Source of the DNA: Chaetomium olivaceum | Taxonomy: Eukaryota > Ascomycota > Sordariomycetes > Sordariales > Chaetomiaceae | Reading direction: 5' to 3' | NCBI GenBank assembly: GCA_039881045.1 | Contig: JAYWVB010000025.1 | Coordinates: 434,001 to 498,000, forward strand | Length of the DNA: 64,000 bases | Shown: positions 54,758-64,000 of the stretch, in pieces | Position numbering within the stretch: position 1 is the stretch's first letter | Layout: each line of letters starts with the position of its first letter | Program-made: the position numbers and the translations under genes | The notes under the pieces: generated by a model | What the model was told of the DNA's origin: nothing | Database searches by the model: none | The model's input: only the letters and a program-made list of their open reading frames with translations

Positions 54758-57700
54758 GTACATGTAGTTAAACCATTTTGGAAGGGGGGTCGGTCGGTTT
54801 GGTGGTTTCCGTGGGTTTGGGAGCATGGGCGGATCACCGGGGACTAGGTTTTCAATATCCATGGATGAGACGCTGTTCTGTAGTAGCTTTGCATAGCGTT
54901 TCTGCATGGCATGGCCTGGAGTATGATCTGGGGTGTTTTGGTTTTCGATATTTAGACCCATGTTTGAGGGAAGAGACAAGATGGAATGCTAAGATTGGGA
55001 GGGATAGCTGAGCGTGCCATCTCGCCGGCTTCAACTATGGGCTCCAAACAGTACTACCCATTTGAAGATCACGCATAGCCGGGTTTGGATTGATAATCAT
55101 GCTGGTGAGAACAGGCTGTCGGATCCTCGAACTGAGGCAAGTTTATGAGATCTGAGCGGGCACTGCATGGGCAACAAAAGCCGGACTCCAAGTGTAGAAG
55201 CTCGAGTTGTACTTTGGAGGAACGAAACAACAGTTATTAGGAAGCCCAAGGAACCTTTTCCTGGCTCGATTTACATATACTTACTTTACTCAGTTACTAT
55301 TTTTCTTATCCCTTCCTTCCGTTTCTCCTTCTTTTTGTTGGTTCTCTCCCTGTCTACGAACTTATATTTTTGTATCTCGAAGCCTAAACAAGCCCTTTTC
55401 CCCAAGCTACATTCTTTTACTCGTACTTTTTGAGTTCTCTTTCTCCATCTCTTCCTTTTTTATTGTTTTTCCAATCTCTTTTGCACAGATTCATCTTCTT
55501 TTGGAGTTCGCCTTTTGGGCAGAGGGTCGCGGGGTTGTCACACGGCAAAGGGAATCGGAGGCTGTCTCCTGCCAAGGATTAGGTCAGGTGTAAGACGAGG
55601 CCCAGACCAGACTCTTTGGGATGCGCAGGCGAATGTCAAAAGGGACGGGTCTCCGAAGGCCACAACCTCGGCCACGGGGAAATGCTCTCTCATCGCCTCG
55701 TTCTTTTGCTGCCAACTCGAGGCGTTTCGGTGCCTCGCCGCCCCCTTCTTATCACGGGACGGAAACGGACAAAGAGCCTCCTCCTCTCAACCTGACGTAT
55801 GTAGCGTAGCGGGGGCCCGCAACTGGGAGATGGCATGAAGGAAAACGTCACTCGCTTCCTGCATTCCCACACTGGCTAACTGGCTGGGAAAGCCTTCCCT
55901 GTGTGACGGCGAGGGAATAATCGACGCGACCGGACGGGTCGTGGTTGGTGCCACTCGTGGTTCCTTTTTAGGGACGCTGCCTGCCCCGCAGGTGCCGGTT
56001 ACCTTTCCGGTCCTGGTCACATTTCGCTGGCTGCTGGCGCTGTGACCCCGCAGAAGGTGTCGCTCGCTGCAAGCTCCTTCTCTTACGGCTTCCCGTCGCT
56101 AATGTGGTCATCGGATGCAGGTGCCGGCAGGAGAATGAAGTCATTTCCACACCACCTACATACCTTAGTTATTCGACGAGGGACGCTAGCGTTTTTCAGG
56201 TTTTGTTGGAAACTCGATGGTTTAACTCGGCCGTGGTGAGTGTGTTACGAGATACAGCTTGCCTCGCGGAGGGTCTGTCTGGGGTCCATCTTCTGGTCGC
56301 TGCTGGGCGGGTTTGCCGACGAAAAATTGACCCCTGCCATCGTGCCTGAGGGATGTGGCCGAGAATTCGAAGGCTGAACTTGTTGAGAAGTGTGTCGCTT
56401 CCCCCCGTCGTTGATCGTCGTGCCTCAGGTTGCTTCTGGGTGCCAAACCAGGGAGGAATCCCTGGCAGCAGCTCGCGGTTGTGTTGCTGGGAAACGCGCT
56501 AGCACCTGCTTCGGGAGTTCCAGCGCGCTTCGCCTGGATAATAGCGGGTTCTCAAAGGAAGATCACTTCGGGACATGATACAGGAGCTGCTGATGGGGCA
56601 CCCTTCCCATATTCTTTCGCGGATATTAATTACCAAAATCCCCTTGTTTAGTGTCTCGGCTCGGTCTTGTTTCCTTCCCCCAGACGGCCCCTCATTCTCC
56701 TTTCCGGTCGAGCGCTGCATGGCCGGCCCCTCCAGTCAGAGTCGAGGAGAGCCTGAGATGTCTCTTCCATGTAAGACTCGGGAGCCACGAGCCGCAGCAA
56801 GCTTGAATGGATGGATTTCGAGGAGCTCTGGCAGCCGACTCGCCAGTTGAAGTATTTGGCCGAATTCCCGCCTTCGTTTTAGGCCCCCGAAGGATGAGCG
56901 TCAACCTGGAACTCTTTTGCATGGCGGGACGTCGGATCTATCCTGAGCGCTGACCAAATTCGCCAAACACGGCCCGCATGTTCGATGTTAGTCCGACCTG
57001 CATGGAGAACCCCCCCAATCGCCTTGTCGGCGACGCCACGGTCTTCAAGTGGGCAATGACAGGCTGCGTTTACGAAGCGGAGTTCGAGTACTTAACGCAA
57101 TGATAACCCAGGCACGCCAGGTGCCCAAGGTCGTACATAAGGTACATACAAATACCTAAGCGCATGTTGTCGATGGGACAAGGGTTGAATCTGACGGGGC
57201 CATGTCGCATCCATCGCCCATCAGTCGGCGATTCACAGGAGCCGGAGCCCCCACCCGGCCAAAGACCCACCACAATCTTCCAGTGGCGTTCTTGTGCTGG
57301 AATGCTCGAAGGCGGCGCTGTTGCGGCTTGCCAAACGGGGGTCGTGGGCAGTGGCCCCTGGTAACCTCAAAGGGAATGAAGCGCTCTTGTCACGCCAAAG
57401 ACTCGGACAGTGTGTTCGTGCTTGCCCTTGCTGACCTAGTGGGCTTGGATCAGGAAGGCACGAAAACCGTTCCACTCGCACAGTGCAAGAATCTTACAAC
57501 AGAAGGTGGCTGCCACCAGCGATCAGCTGAAAAGCACGGTGCCGACTTCTTGTTTAACCACGGAGCCCACGCACAAGGGCGCAAGCCGTGACTTGGCGGA
57601 AGCCACGGCCACCCTCAGCGGCTTCCATTTGCCATTCACTGCCAGAGGCATTTCGAAAGTTTGATCGATTTCACTCTCCCGGGAAAGCCCTTTTATGCGC

Positions 57701-58459
57701 TGGGATTTCGTGTAAAAAGCAGTCAATTTGGATTCAACCGTCTGGAAATGAATTACTTGTCGACTCGTAAAGCAAGAGTTCAATGCGTGCCCTTGTGGCT
57801 GGCAAAAAAACCCCGACTCCTGTAACGGCGTTGCCGAGCGAAACGTGCATGCTCAGTAGGGCAATCAACCGTCCCTCGGCCACAGCGGAAATCCGGTTCT
57901 CTCTTTTTTGCCAGGTCCTTGCTGAGCGAGCGAGTGGGCGAGTGGGCTCTGCCACGCACAACCAGTATCGCAACACCCGGGTCCAGCACACAGACCACTG
58001 AGGGTTCGGGTCTCTGGCCGCCTCCCTCATCCCGTCGTTTAGGGAATCTGGAATCTGGTCGCCCCGAGTTCCATATCGTGACATGCCCCGGTCTATTCCA
58101 TTTCACTCACTTCCAACCTGGACAGTCGCAAGAACAATAACTGTTCCGAGACTCGAAACGAGAACAAATGCCGACTCGGTCACCAACAAGGTTTCGTTAG
58201 CGACCGGAACTGAACAAGCACGCGCTTCCGGATCCTCCTTTAGCGGAACAACAACCCGCTGCGCAAAACCCCCCGGCGAGGTCATTCACCAGTCACAGAC
58301 GTATTTCGCTGGGGCCAAGTCGTTAAACTCACCCACCAGCAACTTGTTCCGCCGCTTTTCTCGCCCCAACCTGGAAGCCCTCGTCTTCCCTTTTGCATTT
58401 CCACTAACTATCCTGGTCCACCACACCCCATTTCTGTCGCGGCCAACGAAAGAGCGACC
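54758..58459. other. 3.7 kb gene-free region with one dispersed-repeat copy
   Basis: Longest gene-free stretch. Holds the SINE-like copy at 55160-55545. The right 1-2 kb probably contains the promoter and a long 5' leader of the LAMMER kinase gene. Short frames throughout look random. Confidence 0.5.
55160..55545 (+). repeat. SINE-like dispersed repeat, copy C
   Basis: Blocks in the same order as copy B: GCATGGGCAACAAAAGCCGG, CCAAGTGTAGAAGCTCGAG, GGAAGCCCAAGG, GGCTCGATTTACAT, T/C-rich tract, TCTACGAACTTAT, then about 115 extra bases of T-rich sequence, GGAGTTCGCCTTTTGGG and CAGAGGGTCGCGGG. The A-box region is degraded. Longer than the other copies because the pyrimidine tract is expanded. 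Confidence 0.68.
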
Positions 58460-60872
58460 ATGTCGACGCCGACGACTGCGACGGCAACGTTGCCTCACTA
58501 CAGCCCGCACCATTTCCGCTATCCTCATCATCAACACCCGCACCAGTCGTATCCGCAGCCAAACTCATCATCGTACCGCCCGCCAAACCCAATCCTTCCT
58601 CCTGCCACCCGCCTGGCATATCCGTCTCCGGGCTACTCTTCTGCTGCGAGCCACACGTCGGGAAATGGAGTAGCAGCCGTGCCGTCGGGCCACGCGAGAG
58701 TCGCACCGCACGAACCGGCCGATGAGACCTCTCGACTGAATCACCTCTACCCAACCATGCCCACAACAGCTTCGCAGGCCCAGCCTCTGGCGGAGCCGCA
58801 ACCTCCCCGCAAGAAACGCCGGTCGAGGGAACCGGACTGGACGACCTTTTATAAGAATGGTCTGCCCAAGGAGATCATCGTCATTGACGACACGCCTGAG
58901 CCCGAGCGTCCGAATGCACCGACCACCGCTGCGCAGACCCTCGCGAACGGTCGCTCGCATGTCGTAACAAATGGTGGTGCGCCCGGATCCTCGGCTAAGA
59001 AGAGGAAACGAGACGATGAGCCTACGCCGTACGATCCTGTCCACCACAGTGCCGCCGTCGGCTCCCATACCCCCAGCAAGTCCACTGCCGCGAGCGACCG
59101 GACGAACTCGGCAATTCACACGACGGCAGCGACGTCACTCGGGTCGCTCTCATCAAATGGCCAGTACGAGTACGATACGACACAATCCGGCCAGAAACGG
59201 AAGAGGACAACCCGCCAGCAGATAGCAAACGAAGCGAGGCGTCGCGAGGCTGCGATATATACCGATGCCCTCGCCCACTACCGCCCGCCCCCTTACCCCC
59301 CCAAGAAAGCCCGCGATGTGCACATCAAAGTTGTCGCCGACGTGAGTAGCACACCTTTTTCGGAGTTATGCCTGCATAGGCCGCTAACCAGCAATCCAGC
59401 CCCCGCATACCAAGAACATTCGGGTCGATGATGACGATGGCCACTATATTGTCGTTCCCGACAACGACTTGACCGAACGATGTAAGTGTCCGCTCTCCGC
59501 CATTCACGAATTGTCTAGGACTGACCCATGCCGCCCGTAGACCAAATGGTCAAGCTGCTCGGACAAGGCACGTTCGGCAAGGTCGTACAGGCGAGGGATA
59601 AGGTGTCGGAGAAACTGGTCGCCATCAAAATCATTCGTTCTGTGCAAAAGTACCGCGAAGCGAGTAAGATCGAACTTCGCGTGCTGGAGACTCTCAGAGC
59701 CAACGACGAGGAAAACCGGAACCGCTGCATTCACTTCCGAGACTGCTTCGACTACCGCGGGCATATCTGCATTGTTATGGATCTCCTCGGCCAGAGCGTA
59801 TTCGACTTTCTTAAGAGCAACAGTTTCGTACCCTTCCCGAACAGCCAAATCCAGAACTTCGCCCGACAGCTACTCACCAGCGTCGCCTGTAAGGATCCCC
59901 GGTCGGGAGGAACCGTATGAGGGGGGAGGGGAGCGTGTGCTGACTTGGGAGTAGTTCTTCATGACCTCAACCTGATTCACACAGATCTCAAGCCAGAGAA
60001 CATCCTGCTGTGCCACAACGAGTACCAGACTTTCACGTACAATAGGAAAATACCGTCGGCTAGTACCAACAACAGCAACCGCCAGGCCAGCCAACGAAAG
60101 GTGCTGCTGGACACGGAGATTCGGCTGATCGATTTCGGCTCGGCAACCTTCCAAGACGAATATCACTCGTCAGTCGTGTCGACCCGCCACTACCGGGCGC
60201 CCGAAATCATCCTCGGACTTGGGTGGTCGTACCCTTGCGACATTTGGAGTATCGGGTGTATCCTGGTCGAGTTCTTCACCGGCGATGCCCTCTTCCAGAC
60301 GCACGATAATCTCGAGCATCTGGCTATGATGGAAGCAGTCGTCGACGCTAGGGTCGATCCGTCTCTCGTTCAGCAGGTCAACAGGATGACGAGGAACGGC
60401 GGGAACCCCGCCTCCAAGTGCGTACCAACGCCTCACAAACCGATCGGACCAAGAAAGGCTAATATGTGGCAGATATTTCAAGCGTCTCAAACTTGACTAT
60501 CCCATGCCCGATACCACGCGAGCATCGCGGCGATTTGTCAAGGCCATGAAGAAACTTCCGGTTGGTGCTGATTCTCTTAGTTATCATCATCACAGGCGGC
60601 TGAAGAAACCCTTGCAGGAGATCATCCCCTCGAACACCAAATTCCTGCAACAGTTCCTGGACCTCCTCCAGAAGATCTTTGTCTACGACCCCGCCCACCG
60701 CATTACCGCGAAGCAGGCTTTGCAACATCCCTGGTTCCGCGAAGTCGCGCATCCTGATGATGGGACCGAAGCGGCGCGGATCCGCGCCGACAAGTTGAGG
60801 ATGCGGGAACGGGAACGAGAGCTGTCCGGCGCCAGCCATGGCCCCGTAGAGGAGCGATCGGTGAGGAGGTGA
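58460..60872 (+). CDS. LAMMER/CLK-type dual-specificity kinase
   Basis: CDC2-like kinase (yeast Kns1, fission yeast Lkh1), which phosphorylates SR-type proteins and links to stress and morphogenesis. Exons 58460-59341, 59400-59481, 59541-59888, 59955-60417 and 60473-60872; 2175 nt, 724 aa, unbroken. A His/Pro/Ser-rich N-terminus with nuclear-import-type clusters (PPRKKRRSREP, SAKKRKRDD, QKRKRTTRQQ) precedes the kinase: KLLGQGTFGKVVQARD, VAIKIIRS, the LAMMER-type catalytic loop HTDLKPENILL, IDFGSATF and STRHYRAPEIILGLGW. The family motif reads EHLAMMEAVV (Ala for the usual Arg). A 45-nt in-frame segment (60561-60605) after KAMKKLP could be a tiny intron or coding sequence; it would change only a loop. 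Confidence 0.93.
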
Positions 60873-61833
60873 TGGGAAAAGAGCGAGGGGCGTTGGTTTT
60901 TGCGCAACAGAATACCGTCCGGTAACGGCAGAGCAGGGGGGTTTCACGAAGCCATGTCTCCCACAAATTCGGTATATGATATTCCTCTCTATATGGACCC
61001 ACCACCTGCATCTTGTTGGTTTGGCGGCGGTCGTGATATCGGAGGAGATAGGAAAGGGGTTTTCTGCATTTTATATTTATCCACCACACTCCGCTTTTTG
61101 TTGGCGGGTCATCATAATGAATCAGGGGATGATGGGCGTTGATTCGAGGTTCAGAGGAACGTGGCTCTCATACCCAGGGTTCTTGAGCAGGAAAGGGGGA
61201 ATGGACTTATATAGGCGTGAAACTCAACACTGCTTTCAATCCGAAGAGCGATATTGTTTGCCAGCCGATCGTCCCCACGAGATGGGAGCTTTCTCAGTTC
61301 GAAGAGTTGCACATTAGTATGTAGTTGGGTTTCGAGTCCGGATAGGGTCTGTCTCCCCTTGGGCGTATTCGGTTGTTTATTTTTTGCTGACTTGTGTACT
61401 AGGCCAACGAAACGAGAATTGTTACTTGCAGCCCCTGTTCAAGCAGTGGCAACACATTGCTTGCTGTTCACTCTTCCCGCGGAACAGAAGATGTTTAGTC
61501 GCCATTGGGAGATCCCGCATTTTCAAGCTAGAAGCCTCTGTTTGAAGTGAACACTGACAATGAACCAGCAACAGCGTGGACGCTGGCTGGTTCTTTGTGT
61601 TAGGGGGTATATCACAACCCAGCACCCTCCAAGGCGTCCCGAGACCCAGGCCTTTTCTTTCAAAAGAGCGAGTGTCCCTGAGTGAGTTCTGCAACCTGAG
61701 AGGCTTACCATCAAGAATCGAATCGAACCGACACCGGACCAACTCACTTGGCCTCGCTCATCTATTCAACGTCGTAATCACTAAACAACACAGCAAGCGC
61801 CCCACCCTGTCACCCCGAGACAACAACGCAGCC
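60873..61833. other. Intergenic region
   Basis: Between the LAMMER kinase stop and the next ATG. No supported feature. Confidence 0.5.
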
Positions 61834-63828
61834 ATGGCACCCACCAAAACCCCGTCCTTCACGCCCCCCAATACGGCTGCCGACGACCCCGCCGACTACG
61901 ACTACGACCCAGCCCTCCACATCGACCGCAAGAGCATGATCCAAGCCGCCAACCTCCTCTACTTCGCCTCTGCGCCCCCTCCACCCCCCTACCCATCCAC
62001 CCCCACCCCCACCACCGCCTTCATCCCCTCCCCCTCAACCCCAACCACCATCTTCGGTCCCCACCCCTCCTCCTCCTCGCCCAACCCCCTCAAACCCATC
62101 CTCAAAGCCGCCAACACCTCCCACCTCCCCCGCGCCTGGCTCGACGCCCAGCGCGACGCTATCGCTGCTCTTGCAGCCGCCGCCAACTCTAACTCCAACC
62201 CCAACACCACCTCCAACACCAACACCACCTCCAACTCCAACTCCAACACTAGCACCGGCGGCGCCGAAGAAACCCGCTGCGCGCTGCTCTCGCGGCAGCA
62301 CCCCGCCACGCGCGGCGTCGTGCGGGCTCTGCGCTGGGTGGTGGCGAGGGGTCGTCGTCCTGCGCCGGGCGGGTTGTGTCGGGCGCATGATGGGCTGGAT
62401 GGGGAGGCGGTCGGGGGGTTGTTGGGGCTGGTCAAGGTGGAGGTGGGGGTGCGGTGTGATATGGTGAGGGCTTGGGCGGAGTTGAAAAGGGGGGGTTATG
62501 CTGGGGTGGGAAATGGGGTTGGGGCTGTGAAGGGGGTAGGGGCTGCTGAGATGGGGTTGGGGTTGGGGCTAGGGCTGGAGCTCGGGCTGGGGCTGCTAGG
62601 GCTGGGGCTGGGGCTGGGGTTGGAGATAAGGAGGGGATGGGAGGGAGGATGAACTGGTTGGTGCAGGTGCTCAGTGGGGTGGGGAGTTTGTTCTTGGGGG
62701 AGGAGGATTTTGAGCGGTATTTTGGCGATGGGGTTCGGCCGGAGTGTCGGTTTGAAAAAGTCGAGAGCGGCTGTGCTGGGCGGCGTGTGTGCTGGCGGTG
62801 GTGGGTGGGCGGCAGGAGGTGCTGATGGCACTGAGGGCGAGTATGAAGGGCAGGGCCAAGAACAGGGCGCCGAGGCTGTTGGCGCTGGTCGAGGCTTGGA
62901 TGGCCCTGTTTGGGTGGCATGAGGAGCGCGAGATGAGGGCGCAGAGCGACGCGCTGGCGGAAGAGGTGAGGGAGGTCAGGCAGTGGATGCATGACCGCAA
63001 GGTTAGGAAGAGGGCGGAGAGAGCCGCAAGGGGGGAGCCGGAGGATTCTTCAGCCGAGGGACGGAGCAAGCACCGCGGGAGACTCCCATCGGGTACCAAG
63101 TTCGTGGACGGTGTGCCTATGCCTAATTTTAGGATGTTGAACCGCTATCAGCAACATGATGGTAGCAAAGACCGCGGTGAATCACCGACGGAAGATAAGA
63201 CTGTGGGTGGCGTGTCAAAACTTCGCTTTAACCTGCCAACCGACGACCCCCAGGATCGTGATAGAATCATCTACCAAGCCCCAAACCTCGCAGGTGGCTT
63301 AAGAAGAGCAGTGGATCGCAACCCCCCGTCGAACGGCGCGGTCCAGCAAGAAGAAAGCTGGTCTTCCATTCTTTCGTTACAAATCCCTACCTCTACTCCT
63401 CCTCCCTATGCACCCTCTTCCATTTACTTCACCCCTTCCTCTTCCCAGCCTCATCTAAAACCTTCCACTGACAGGCCTTACTCCCCCCCACCTCTGCCAC
63501 CCCCTACCTAACCCCTTCCACCTCCAACCCTTGGCTCAACCCTTCCTCCCACCTTACCCCCAACAACACTTCCACCTCTAAGCTATCCACTTTCAGCGTT
63601 TTCTCCAATACCAGCATTGATGCGGCTGGCGACTACGTCCCGCCGCGCAACAACTGGTACACCAGGGAGAGTGAAACGACACAGGGCTTTTCTTCCCATC
63701 CTCAGCAGCCGGGTAAGGATATGACGGCCAGGACGGCTTCTGACCAGGCCTTGACTTTGTCATCCCTCAAAAAGAAGATAGATCGGACGAGCCATAGGAC
63801 TAGCTCGGGGAGCTTCTATTACGATTAA
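61834..63828 (+). CDS. Hypothetical low-complexity protein, frame-broken
   Basis: Start at 61834 (MAPTKTPSFTPPNTAADDPA), then DPALHIDRKSMIQAANLLYF, a Pro/Ser/Thr- and Asn-rich stretch, and a more regular block HPATRGVVRALRWVVARGR. The first frame ends at 62652 inside a G-rich hexamer repeat. Coding sense continues in other frames: MNWLVQVLSGVGSLFLGEED with FERYFGDGVRPECRF, then VVGGRQEVLMALRASMKGRA and ALVEAWMALFGWHEEREMRA to about 63510, and finally SIDAAGDYVPPRNNWYTRES to TSSGSFYYD, stop at 63828. At least three frame changes, all in homopolymeric or low-complexity sequence. Helical segments and an SSLKKKIDRTSHRTSS tail are visible, but I do not recognise the family. The + strand is C-rich to 62.26 kb and G-rich from 62.33 kb. 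Confidence 0.6.
62549..62626 (+). repeat. GGGGCT/GGGGTT hexamer tract
   Basis: About twelve imperfect G3-4 hexamer units within 78 bases, encoding alternating Leu-Gly. High potential to form G-quadruplexes; sits exactly where the reading frame is lost. Confidence 0.8.
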
Positions 63829-64000
63829 GGCCACTGAAAGTGGTGGTTGATGTCATAGGAGTACGCGGGTTCTTGGGCGGGTAGACCAAACAAGGGGGAA
63901 TATGGTTCGGCAATATTCCGAGCTCAATATAAAGAAAGCATTGTAGTGGTTGTCTGGAACAACCAGTACAATTGCCACTTTTCATTGACGCCGTCTATCG

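Overview
The window is nuclear DNA of a filamentous ascomycete, most likely Sordariales/Chaetomiaceae. The genes are GC-rich, carry many 45-100 nt GT-AG introns, and encode typical Sordariomycete proteins, including a cellobiose dehydrogenase with a C-terminal cellulose-binding module. I traced 23 protein genes and one tRNA; exon borders were read by eye from splice signals and frame continuity.

Layout. 1-6 kb: three conserved genes (importin-beta/Kap122-like, Xaa-Pro aminopeptidase P, FUN14), all with several one-base frame breaks, plus one copy of a dispersed repeat. 6.7-9.8 kb: a Myb/SANT-like protein and a disordered nuclear protein. 10-18.4 kb: a compact housekeeping block (TIP41, Aurora kinase, ATP23, glutamate 5-kinase, NIP7, tRNA-Arg). 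18.4-23.1 kb: a 2 kb gene-free stretch, then the secreted cellobiose dehydrogenase. 23.6-38.2 kb: GNAT-domain protein, ARL2 GTPase, large DUF4045/gelsolin protein, Mediator subunit 10 and a NuSAP-like protein. 38.2-48.3 kb is gene-poor: a second repeat copy, a LaeA-like methyltransferase and a bZIP factor. 48.3-64 kb: Stm1-like protein, MFS transporter, sideroflexin, a third repeat copy, a LAMMER kinase and a frame-broken low-complexity protein. The genes serve mitochondrial quality control (FUN14, ATP23, sideroflexin), ribosome biogenesis and dormancy (NIP7, Stm1), TOR/cell-cycle signalling (TIP41, Aurora, LAMMER), transcription (MED10, bZIP) and lignocellulose oxidation (CDH). I see no secondary-metabolite cluster, CRISPR array, rRNA or intact transposon.

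Two window-wide patterns stand out. First, at many loci the + strand changes abruptly from C-rich/G-poor to G-rich/C-poor, always in that order whatever the gene direction, and across introns and UTRs as well as codons. Second, about ten of the 23 genes carry apparent single-base insertions or deletions, often in homopolymers and often inside those skewed tracts, while the rest are perfectly open. I also found three diverged copies of a roughly 240-380 bp element whose best copy has a tRNA-like head (SINE-like).
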